From: Sorex araneus | Taxonomy: Eukaryota; Chordata; Mammalia; Eulipotyphla; Soricidae | NCBI RefSeq assembly: GCF_027595985.1 | Contig: NC_073311.1 | Location: 46,021,438 to 46,085,437 of the forward strand | Direction of reading: 5' to 3' | DNA: 64,000 nt | In this document: piece by piece, positions 56,090 to 64,000 of the stretch | Position numbering within the stretch: position 1 is the stretch's first letter | Layout: each line of letters starts with the position of its first letter | Position numbers and translations under genes: made by a program | The notes under the pieces: generated by a model | The model's database searches: none | Told to the model about the DNA's origin: nothing | The model's input: the letters and a program-made list of their open reading frames with translations, nothing else

Positions 56090-56700
56090 GTAGGTCATGC
56101 CCAATTCAATCAGCTTAATCAATGGCTTAATAAATAGTAGTCCTACATTTAAAAAAAGTGTTTAGTGGAGAACAAAGTCGCACTGTCTGGTGGAATGGCT
56201 GAGAGACACTGGGTCAGACTGCACAGGTCTGGGAAGTGCCTCAGTCCCTTCTGGGGACGTCAGTGACACGAGTTTCCTCTTCTGCATGTTGGATCCTTTG
56301 GGCTCTATACTTGGAGATAGTTTTCTAGTCTGAAAAGTGAGGCTGATTTCAGAACCACCTCATAAGAGACGGCATTAAACATACTGTATGCACCAGACAT
56401 GACACAGTTTCTAAACATGCTACAGGCTCACCAAATGCTGACTTTTTAAATAGTAATAATAATGCACGCAATAACGAGCTCCTTACTTCCAGTGTGCTGT
56501 TGACTAGAGAGTTCATTGGGCTGGAAGAATGTATAGGAACGGTGTTGCTTTTCAATTCACATACTACGCTGCTTAAAAAAAAAAAGACAATAAAATCATG
56601 TGGTGCCCATGTTTGAAGAAATCATTTTAAAATTGCCACCTGTTTCCACAATTGATTTCTCACTGGAAGTTAGTGATGACTTTTTTTTTTTTTTTAGTCT
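56090..56700. other. intron sequence, no feature
   Basis: Nothing recognised apart from short A and T runs. Confidence 0.4.
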
Positions 56701-56706
56701 AGACTG

Positions 56707-56890
56707 GGGGCTGGAGCGACAGTTCAGTGGATAAGGCATTTGCCCTGCATGTGGCCGACCCAGGTTTGATTCTCAGCATCCCATATGGTCCCCTGAGCAC
56801 CGCCAGGAGTGATTCCTGAGTGCACAGCCAGGAATAACCCCCTGAGCATCACCAGGGGTGACCCCCCCAAAATAAAAATAAATAAATAAA
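56707..56890 (+). mobile_element. SINE-A
   Basis: Flanked by 'agtctagactg' and 'agtctaaactg', an 11-bp TSD with one mismatch. Tail (AAAT)n. Confidence 0.94.
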
Positions 56891-57580
56891 AGTCTAAACT
56901 GTCTAAATCTGAGCTACTTTCTAAAGTAAACAGCAGGGACCAAACACTAGCTGTATATTGATAGTGCTCAGTTAATAGCATATAAACAAGGCCGGTAGCT
57001 TATCTCCAACTGGCAGTAAGTTAACATATCCTAGGGAATGAAAGAGGCTCTGAATATTCATCCTGGAAAAATGCAAGCACTTCTACAAAGACTCACTGGA
57101 TAAACCAACAAGAACAGTCTGTAATCAGCCATGGATTTCTCCTTAGAGCCTCTCAAAAGGAGAAGACTTGATATTTTATTAAATACGTAGTGCTTCAATG
57201 AAAATTCAGCAGGCATAATCTATTAAGCCTGAGAATACATACTCTAACTGCAATTTCCCTTGGAATTGAATTGGAAACAAAAGGCATTTGGTGATTAACT
57301 GCAGCTCTCTTTAAAAGCCACACTGGCAGAGCTTTCTAGAACCACGCTTAATAATTTCTTTGTTATTATGTCTAGGCCAACACATATAATAATCAGTACA
57401 AATAAGCCTTTATAAATAATCAACTTATCACTCAAGAATTCCCAAGTCCTCGCATTTCCTGCCCTGTCTCCTCTGTCATCCAGAAAACACAGAAACATGG
57501 TCAATATTTCTGTTGAAAATAATGGCATCAGACTAAAAATAAATAAATTGAGATTTTAGAAAGACAAATAAAATTTTCTG
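56891..57580. other. intron sequence, no feature
   Basis: AT-rich and repeat-free. No exon seen. Confidence 0.4.
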
Positions 57581-57596
57581 ATAGGATAAATAAAAA

Positions 57597-57774
57597 ATTT
57601 TTTTTTTTTTGCTTTTTGGGTCACACCCAGCGATGCTCAGGGGTTACTCCTGGCTTTGCACTCAGGAATTACTCCTGGCGGTGCTTGGGGGACCATACGG
57701 GATGCCGGGGATCGAACCTGGGTCGGCCGCGTGCAAGGCAAACGCCCTACCCACTGTGCTATCGCTCCGGCCCC
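57597..57774 (-). mobile_element. SINE-A
   Basis: Perfect 14-bp TSD 'aggataaataaaaa' at 57583-57596 and 57775-57788. Close to consensus. Confidence 0.96.
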
Positions 57775-58005
57775 AGGATAAATAAAAATTTTTAAGTAAA
57801 CAGGATATGAAAGACCTAATTAAAGTTTTAACCACCAATGGCCTCATTATCATCAGTTATATTTTAACTAAAGCACATTTTATTTCCTTAGAATAAATTT
57901 TATCATCAAAAAAGCATTGTTGCTATCTTGTCACACTCTTGGTTTCTTTAAGGACTAGCAGATCTTCATTTATTTTAAATTATTTACTTTCTTCATTCGC
58001 TTCAT

Positions 58006-58215
58006 GGGCTGGAGCGATAGTGCAGCAGGTAGTGCGTTTGCCTTGCACGAGGCTGACCTGGGTTTGATTCCTTCGTCCCTCTCGGAGTGCCCGGCAAGCT
58101 ACCCATGGCATATTCAATATGCCAAAAAGAGTAACAAGTCTCACAATGGAGACATTACTGGTGCCCGCTCGAGCAAATCTATGAACAACGGGACGGGACA
58201 ACAGTGCTACAGTGC
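58006..58215 (+). mobile_element. SINE-B with a clean internal deletion
   Basis: TSD-like 'tactttcttca' at 57985 and 58216. The segment between the two 'ggcaagctac' direct repeats of the body, together with one repeat, is missing. Confidence 0.92.
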
Positions 58216-58222
58216 TACTTTC

Positions 58223-58930
58223 TTCACAAATGCATTGCCTTGTTAAAAGCTCGTGGAGTACATCTGAAGACTGTCTCACAGTAAGTTAATAATAATAATA
58301 ATAATGGACTAAATAATTAGCAAGAGTCCTCAGAATTCACAAGTTCCAATTTTAAGTGTCTGTGCAAGAATACATTCAGTATTAATGTAAACTTTTATAG
58401 TAAGGAGACATTATAAGTGGGTCCTCAGAGGTTGCTTAAAAAATCCAAATTCATGTCATCCAAATTAGAACTATGTTGGGGAGAGGGAAAAGAATATGAG
58501 CTGGAAATCCAGATCTATTACAAAGGAAAGAAGAGTGCTGGAAATGAAAAATAAATGGGAAAACATAAACTATATCATTCTCCCATCATTAATGTCTTTA
58601 AAAATTAACTGATTACAGCAAAAAGTAATAAGAATGTGCTACAGAGTTTATAATGAAATATACAATGCATGAGCCAAAAAAGCACATAAAAAAGAGCTGT
58701 TAGCTTAAAATACTATGGAACAGATTTGGAAGGAACTGATAGTCATTCAAGGTAATAAGCATTAGAAGAACTTTATACGGTCACAAGACAAAGTCCAGCT
58801 GGAATGAAAAAGAGGAGTTTGCCTGTGTCCAGTAGCACACAATGAGCCTGAAATTCAGGCAGAAGAATTCAAACCTGATCTGAAACTTAGGAGGAAATCA
58901 CCGTTAAGTTCATTGTCTTAAAAAAGATGC
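58223..58930. other. intron sequence; short (AAT)n
   Basis: (AAT)n of about 6 units near 58288-58305. Nothing else recognised. Confidence 0.4.
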
Positions 58931-58935
58931 AATAG

Positions 58936-59120
58936 GGGCTGGAGCGATAGCACAGCGGGTCGGGCGTTTGCCTTGCATGAGGCCAACCCGGGTTCGATTC
59001 CCAGAATCCCATATGGTCCCCTGAGCACCGCCAGGGTTGATTCCTGAGTGCAGAGCCAGGAGTGACCCCTGTGCATCGCCAGGTGTGACCCAAAAAGCAA
59101 GCAAGCAAACAAACAAACAA
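58936..59120 (+). mobile_element. SINE-A
   Basis: Flanked by 'aaaaagatgcaata' and 'aaaaatgcaataaaa'. Tail (AAGC)(AAAC)n. Near consensus. Confidence 0.94.
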
Positions 59121-59177
59121 ATAAAAATGCAATAAAATCAATGTTAAGATCCATGTGTTAGTGACATTTGATTTGTT

Positions 59178-59372
59178 GGAGCGATAGCACAGCGGCTCCC
59201 TCTCGGAGAGCCCAGCAAGCAACGGAGAGTATCCCAGCCGCACGGCAGAGCCTGGCAAACTACCCGTGGCGTATTCAATATGCCAAAAATAGCAACAACA
59301 AGTCTCACAATGGGACGTTACTGGTGCCCACTCGAGCAAATTGATGAACAATGGGACGACAGTGCTACAGTG
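59178..59372 (+). mobile_element. SINE-B lacking most of its tRNA-like head
   Basis: Reads 'ttggagcgatagcacagcgg' straight into 'ctccctctcggagagccc'. About 45 bp, including the B-box, is deleted; the body and tail are normal. Confidence 0.9.
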
Positions 59373-59865
59373 GAAGTGGGTCAGCAAGGTGACTTTATCA
59401 CTTAGTAATAACTGGAGAGAGACATTAGCAGACAGCAACAATGATGGGACATGCATGCATCTTCGGTAAATATGTATGAAGCGAAATATGCTGGAAGTAA
59501 AGAGACAGGTTTTGGTCATTGTCTGCTTTAGAAGAATGAGAGCCATGGAGAAGCAGAGCATAGATGCTGAGCATATATGGGGCCCTGGTTTCATCCCTGG
59601 CACCACACATACACACACTACAATGCATGAAAGAAAAGCCAGCTTGAATCAGATGGTTCCATGATTTTAAGGACAGGTGATATGGAGAATGGGGACAGCA
59701 AGAAAATAAGGGAAATGCACTCATACACATTCAAAAGGTACTTTTAAAAAAAAAACCAAACTTGCCTTCATCTCTCCAGCCTCAAACCTGTAGACAGGGG
59801 AAATCCCTGAGCATGGCTGGATGTGGCCCCCCAAAGTGAAACAAACAAAACTACCTCTGTTATTG

Positions 59866-60040
59866 TTTTTTTTTTTCCTTTTTGGGTCACACCTGGCAAT
59901 GCACAGGGGTTTCTTCCTGGCTCTGCATTCAGGAGTCACCCCTTGCGGTGCTCAGGGGACCATATGGGATGCTGGGAATCGAACCCGGGTCGGCCGTGTG
60001 CAAGGCAAACATCCTACCCGCTGTGCTATTGCTCCAGCCC
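59866..60040 (-). mobile_element. SINE-A
   Basis: Perfect 15-bp TSD 'ctacctctgttattg' at 59851-59865 and 60041-60055. Just upstream, 59776-59835 is a remnant of an older SINE. Confidence 0.96.
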
Positions 60041-60112
60041 CTACCTCTGTTATTGGCTGGCTTTATACCCTCTAATTTTACTATAAGGACTGTCATAAAG
60101 AGAGCTTTCTGG

Positions 60113-60274
60113 GGGCTGGAGCGATAGCACAGCGGGTAGGCCATTTGCCTTGCACGCTGTCAACCCGGGTTCTAATCCCAGCATCCCATATGGTCCCCCG
60201 AGCACCGCCAGGGGTAATTCCTGAGTGAAGAGCCAGGAGTAACCCCTGTGCATCGCCGGGTGTGACCCAAAAAC

Positions 60275-60278
<4 letters not shown>
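60113..60278 (+). mobile_element. SINE-A whose tail became (GA)n
   Basis: Complete body to 'ggtgtgacccaaaaaccaaa', where a GA array replaces the A tail. It lies head-to-head with the SINE-A at 59866-60040. Confidence 0.94.
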
Positions 60279-60365
<87 letters not shown>

Positions 60366-60366
60366 C
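60279..60366. repeat. (GA)n microsatellite
   Basis: About 42 GA units, one GAAA interruption. Ser/Leu frames on the minus strand are artefacts. Confidence 0.97.
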
Positions 60367-60472
60367 AGCAGGTAAGGGGCATGCCTTGTACTTGGCTGAC
60401 CCCAATTTGTTACCCAGCATGTACATAGTGTGTGGCACAACCATCCCCCCTCCCCCCACCCCACAAAACTCC
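60367..60472 (+). mobile_element. SINE head fragment after the GA tract
   Basis: 'gcagcaggtaaggggcatgccttgtacttggctgacccc' is a tRNA-like head. The end is C-rich 'catcccccctccccccacccc'. Confidence 0.65.
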
Positions 60473-60770
60473 CTGGGAACTCGAGTATCATAAAATCCAA
60501 TTTTGTAAGTAAGAAAAAAATATATAGGGCTGATTTAAAATAAATTAATGGAGGAGTAATAGATTTAATGGACTGAATTGGTTCAAGCAATGTGTAAGCC
60601 TAGTCAACTCAAGTTTATCAACAAAAAGCTCTGACAGGAATCGCAACAAAACACAGCTAGTTGGTAACCCCACAATATATAGGGACTATAATCTTTTGCT
60701 ACTCTAACCTTAACATGCAGGGATGCATGATTCTCAAACTACTACCTGGTAATAAGATTAATAAGTGGTT
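60473..60770. other. intron sequence, no feature
   Basis: Nothing recognised. Confidence 0.4.
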
Positions 60771-60771
60771 C

Positions 60772-61005
60772 TTTGAGTTGGGTTGGAAATAGTCCAGCAC
60801 CATGAGCATCACCAGGTTCAGTTCTGGAGGCCCCCAGTTCTGCTGGGAGTCCCGGGTACTCTGGGTACCACAGGGCCTGGGCAGCACTGCAGCCCGGGGC
60901 TCCTATATCCACCCACTGTCTGGAGGCCACGGATCCTTACTGGGCCCCAGGTCTCCTGGGTACTGTTTGAGAGCCCCCACGCTCACACCCACCCCAAACA
61001 AGTAG
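60772..61005 (+). mobile_element. possible SINE-C fragment
   Basis: 'agcaccatgagcatcaccagg' then a GC-rich body ending 'cacccaccccaaacaagtag'. Similar in base content and layout to SINE-C; weak. Confidence 0.4.
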
Positions 61006-61127
61006 AAAGAGGAAAAACAGTTCTTCTCAACGTGTTCTTCTCCACAGGGATTATAATAGCTACCTTAAGAAACGACATAGAGTTGGAAGGAAAAATGTAT
61101 GGGAGCAAAAGATGGGCCTCCCACAAT

Positions 61128-61164
61128 CTGAATCCTAGGATTCAGATCGATCTGAATTCAGATC
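61128..61164. repeat. three overlapping palindromes beside a splice donor
   Basis: Perfect palindromes at 61128-61145 (CTGAATCCTAGGATTCAG), 61140-61157 (ATTCAGATCGATCTGAAT) and 61149-61164 (GATCTGAATTCAGATC). They lie 12-52 bp inside the intron that follows the 61181-61260 exon. Confidence 0.9.
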
Positions 61165-61180
61165 AATCAACGATCCTTAC

Positions 61181-61260
61181 CATTAATCACTGGCGTGTAA
61201 ACGACAATCCCAACCAAGTTTGGATCGGAGACAGTTGTGTCCAGAATAAGGCCCCCAATG
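61181..61260 (-). CDS. SLC41A2: SLC41A2 internal coding exon (start of second MgtE-like core)
   Basis: 80 bp. The acceptor is a pyrimidine-rich tract ending tttcag, read on the minus strand from 61261 upward. The donor is AATG|gtaag with GTAAG at 61176-61180. The first base completes a codon from the previous exon, outside the window; then come 26 codons reading IGGLILDTTVSDPNLVGIVV and YTPVIN, and a final G that is completed by the next exon. This is the conserved entry to the second MgtE-type membrane half, with the V-x-D/P-rich segment and the TPVINGIGG turn that continues in the next exon. The reading frame is certain because it joins without a break to the N-G-I-G-G-N-L motif. Palindromes lie 12-52 bp into the downstream intron (see findings). 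Confidence 0.95.
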
Positions 61261-61733
61261 CTGAAAGATGAAAAAAGAAAAGATATTAATGTAAGGGAGA
61301 GGCAAGTAAAAATAAAAGTAAGAATTTTAGACACTGTGAAAATAGAATGAAAAGGGAAAAATATTCTAAGTGAAAATTCAGGAAAACAGCAAAAATACTG
61401 AAAATCAAAGCTGGCATAAGCTGTGCCTCCATGTTTCTGACATCCAAGCTTGATTACTTCTAAAAAGGGAAGGCATATGCTTCAAGTGCACTAAAAATGC
61501 CTTAAACATATTTGTGTATATGTGTGTGTATGTGTGTGTATGTATATATGTGAAATATAAATATATAAGTATAAAAATATATATTTAAATATAAAAATAA
61601 ATATAAATATATAAATATATAGAAATATATGTGTGTATGTATGTGTGAAATTATTAACAGTATCAACTGATAGAGGGTGAGTCTAAAAACAGACTAAGGG
61701 TCTGTTTTATATCCTTCTGCACCTACTCTTTGT
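61261..61733. other. intron upstream of the 80-bp exon; AT/GT simple sequence
   Basis: 61513-61648 is simple (TATG)n, (TA)n and AAATATA-type sequence. The rest contains the polypyrimidine tract of the exon acceptor. Confidence 0.5.
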
Positions 61734-61893
61734 TTAGGCCACACCCAATGGTACTCGGGGCTGACTCCTGGCTCTGCACTCAGGGATCACTCCCTGCAGG
61801 GCTCAGGGGATCAGTATGGAGAGCCGGGGATTGAATCTGGGTCGGCCAAGTGCAAGGCAAGCACCCTACCTGCTGTACTACTTCTCTAGCCCC
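61734..61893 (-). mobile_element. old SINE-A
   Basis: Without a T-rich end: 'taggccacacccaatggtactcggggctg' to 'gtactacttctctagcccc'. Confidence 0.87.
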
Positions 61894-62256
61894 TCAGAAG
61901 TACATTTTTTCTTACGAGTTAAAAAATAAGTTCAAACTTTTAAAATGTCCAAATATAGTATTCTTACAAACATTTTACTACTTTTAGTCATAATGCCAAT
62001 ACATTTTTCAGAGTATGTAATATTTCAAACTACTCATGTATCCAAAAATAAATCTCTTACAAGGGCCAGGCCTGGACGCTGGTAGGAGGCATGCCACCAA
62101 GGGGGAGGGGGTGCAGAGAAGGGTCCCTCTGAGAATGACGTGAACCATCCCTAAGCAGGAACTGAGTGCTGAGAGGAGGAAAGTGAGGTGCATGAGACCC
62201 TTTCAGTAACAGTACTGCAAACCGCAGTTCTTCAAAGAAAAATGAGAGAGAAAGTG

Positions 62257-62424
62257 TGTTGGGGAACAGTTTTCCCCCCAGCATGCCAGGACACGCTGTG
62301 CACCAGGTCCAGGAAGACGTGGGGCGAAGGATGATGGGCAGGCGGAGAAACGCCCTCCGGGAGCAGCTGTCCGGGTGCTGCACAATGTGTCCAGGTACGT
62401 TGGGGGAAAAACTGTTCCCCAACA
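62257..62424. mobile_element. MITE-like near-palindromic insertion
   Basis: Ends are TGTTGGGGAACAG (62257-62269) and CTGTTCCCCAACA (62412-62424), an exact inverted pair. The match extends inward for about 50 bp per side with scattered differences. No other L1 3' UTR copy in the window has it at this place. No open frame. A non-autonomous DNA transposon is the best guess; I cannot name a family. Confidence 0.6.
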
Positions 62425-62483
<59 letters not shown>

Positions 62484-62680
62484 GACAGAGACAGAGAGAC
62501 AGAGAGATATACAGAGAGAGACAGAGAGAGAGGCAGGGAGCAAGGGAGAGAGAGAGAGAAAGAGAGAGAGGGAGAGGGAGGGAGGGAGGGAGGAAAGGGG
62601 AGAGGGAGGGCGAAGTGGGAGAGGGAGGAGGGAGGGAAGGAGGGAAGGAGGGAGGGAGGGAGGGAAGGAGGGAGAGAAGA
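62425..62680. repeat. (GACA)n/(GA)n/(GGGA)n array
   Basis: About 255 bp of purine-rich simple sequence inside the L1 3' UTR; (GACA)n at about 62445-62480. Long Arg/Glu and Ser/Leu/Pro/Val frames are artefacts. Confidence 0.95.
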
Positions 62681-62859
62681 AAAGTGTCTGCCATAGAGGC
62701 AGGCTGCTGGGTCGGGGGCAGGAGGGCGGGAGGGAAACTGAGGACATTGCTGGTGGGAAATGTGCACTGGTGAGGGGATCGGTTTCAGAGCATTGTATGA
62801 CTGAAACTCAATCATGAACCACTTTGTAAGTGTGTATGTCATGGTGATACAATTAAAAT

Positions 62860-63114
62860 GCACTGTAACATTATCACACTGTCATCCCTTGCTCATAGGT
62901 TTGTTCGAGTGGGCACCAGTAATGTCTCCATTTCAAGACTTGTTGTTACTGTTTTTGGCATATCGAATATGCCACAGGGAGCTTGCCAGGTTCTGCCTTG
63001 CAGGCAGGATACTCTCGGTAGCTTGCCGGGCTCTCCAAGAGGGGCGGAGGAATCGAACCCAGTCGGCCGTGTGCAAGGCAAACACCCTACCCACTGTGCT
63101 ATCGCTTAAGTTTC
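62860..63114 (-). mobile_element. SINE-B inserted at an L1 3' end
   Basis: TSD 'acaattaaaat' at 62849-62859 and 63115-63125. The target is the last bases of the L1 3' UTR. Confidence 0.94.
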
Positions 63115-63133
63115 ACAATTAAAATATACATAT

Positions 63134-63330
63134 GGGGGGTGGAGGAATAGCACACCGGGTAGGGCGTTTGCCTTGCACGCGGCCGACCCAGGTTCAAATC
63201 CCAGCATCCCATACGGTCCCCTGAGCACCGCCAGGGGTGATTCCTGAGTGCAGAGCCAGGAGTAACCCCTGTGCATCGCCGGGTGTGACCCAAAAAGCAA
63301 AAAAACCAAAAAACAAAAAAAACAAACAAA
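63134..63330 (+). mobile_element. SINE-A
   Basis: 'ggggggtggaggaatagcacaccgggt' to 'gtgacccaaaaagcaaaaaaaccaaaaaac'. Flanked by a short 'acatat'. Confidence 0.94.
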
Positions 63331-63589
63331 CATATAAAATAAATAATTTAAAATAAATTTAGATTTTTCAAAAATCTGGGAGCCTTGATAGCAAAAATTA
63401 TAATCATAAAATAAATTGCTATGCCTCAGAGAACATTCTATGCATATAACATGAACACTTGCTGACATACATCTTAAAACACATGACTCAAGTAATAAAA
63501 CATACTATAGAAAATAATAAAATACACATGGAAGAAAATAAAAATCAACTATAATTGCATAATTCAAGGTAACAGTGTTAGTGTGTTGG

Positions 63590-63621
<32 letters not shown>

Positions 63622-64000
63622 CTCCCAGATATATTTAAACATACATTTTTTGCAATAAAAATCAACTAAAATTATAATTTTCTGAGCTCTAATTAAATTT
63701 TACTTTTACCGAACACATATGCATTACTCAAGAAGTGGAAATATCACAAAGCTTATAAACTAGCTCCCAGCCTCTTGCTGAGATGCCGCTCCCCACTAGC
63801 AATCTTCCCAACTTCTTTAGCTATTTACTCTGGCATTTAATTCTATTTCCCTTAACAACATGTTTATATTGCCGAATCTTGATGTTTCTAAACATTTGAA
63901 AATTTTGACCTCATGACTTCCTATCCTGGCAGATGAGGGTTCGGACTTGCTCTACTCTTCCTGCTCCGATGCCTCCGTAATTCCCTCCATCTTCCTATCT
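63331..64000. other. intron sequence to window edge
   Basis: AT-rich, with (TA)n at 63590-63617. I looked for the next SLC41A2 exon upstream and did not find it. Confidence 0.4.
63590..63617. repeat. (TA)n microsatellite
   Basis: About 14 TA units. Confidence 0.93.

Larger units (their letters stand above)
62065..62858 (+). mobile_element. L1 3' UTR with purine expansion and a nested insertion
   Basis: 'ccctttcagtaacagtactgcaaaccgcag' matches the L1 segment at 52888. A 168-bp near-palindrome interrupts it at 62257-62424, then GA/GACA/GGGA repeats run from 62425 to 62680. The standard 3' end follows ('ggacattgctggtgggaaatgtgcactgg', 'gtatgactgaaactc'). Confidence 0.9.
18450..64000 (-). other. 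SLC41A2: SLC41A2 gene, 3' part (four coding exons, introns, probable 3' UTR)
   Basis: Seen: four minus-strand exons at 61181-61260, 49761-49892, 48606-48754 and 21408-21593, each bounded by AG and GT, join in one open frame that ends in TAA. Intron phases are 2 (entering the first exon), 1, 1 and 0. Introns are 49893-61180, 48755-49760 and 21594-48605; the intron upstream of the first exon leaves the window. Known: SLC41A2 is a multi-pass plasma-membrane Mg2+ transporter related to bacterial MgtE, with two MgtE-like halves, and is about 573 residues in human. The 181 residues here are about the last third. The C-terminal peptide ending GDRDGDVGD separates it from SLC41A1 and SLC41A3. The 5' exons and promoter lie beyond position 64000. 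The 3' boundary is inferred from a poly(A) signal. Confidence 0.93.

Noticed and set aside
62057-62863. 268-codon Ser/Leu/Val-rich minus-strand frame
   Set aside because: Runs through the L1 3' UTR and its purine array in antisense.
63780-64000. Possible further SLC41A2 exon near the right edge
   Set aside because: A 'ctggcag' on the plus strand is in the wrong orientation, and no minus-strand open frame with acceptor and donor matches the family.

Overview
This is mammalian nuclear DNA, most likely from a shrew (Soricidae, probably Sorex). The evidence is very dense tRNA-derived SINEs of the shrew SOR kind (head like 'ggctggagcgatagcac', RNA polymerase III B-box like 'ggttcgattcc'), 5'-truncated L1 copies, long microsatellites, and a vertebrate gene split into small exons with consensus splice sites. 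It has no bacterial or viral gene organisation. Most open reading frames here are accidental: they run through SINEs, (CA)n, (GA)n or (TC)n repeats.

The only gene I can support is SLC41A2, a plasma-membrane magnesium transporter of the SLC41/MgtE family, on the minus strand. The window holds its last four coding exons, in transcript order 61181-61260, 49761-49892, 48606-48754 and 21408-21593. They join in frame to give the C-terminal 181 residues, which is most of the second MgtE-like half. The introns are about 11.3 kb, 1.0 kb and 27.0 kb; the intron entering the first exon runs off the right edge. A roughly 3 kb SINE-free stretch below the stop codon (about 18450-21407) is probably the 3' UTR, ending near an AATAAA at 18465-18470 on the minus strand.

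Positions 1 to about 18400 are intergenic, downstream of SLC41A2. In human the next gene on this side is CHST11, but I see no part of it. This flank carries SINEs, two L1 3' ends, an L1-like 5' fragment near the left edge, (CA)n, (ATT)n, (TTTA)n and a 360-bp purine tract. It also has repeat-free stretches (5500-6780, 13800-15200, 16080-16560) that may hold regulatory sequence.

Positions 18400-64000 are SLC41A2 3' UTR, exons and introns. Names used below: SINE-A is about 175 bp plus an A-rich tail. SINE-B is about 245 bp with the same tRNA-like head but a different body ending in 'gggatgacagtgacagtga'. SINE-C is an older, looser class. The 'long B-relative' is an about 530-bp repeat whose 3' half resembles the SINE-B body. 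L1 copies end in a characteristic 3' UTR (key string 'gtatgactgaa' before an A-rich tail) and often contain an expanded GA tract.

I found no new gene system. The most unusual items are a 168-bp near-palindromic, MITE-like insertion in an L1 3' UTR (62257-62424), overlapping palindromes just inside an SLC41A2 donor site (61128-61164), the long B-relative family, and GA-tract expansion inside L1 3' UTRs. Repeat edges are read by eye and are good to about 5-15 bp unless a target-site duplication (TSD) is given.
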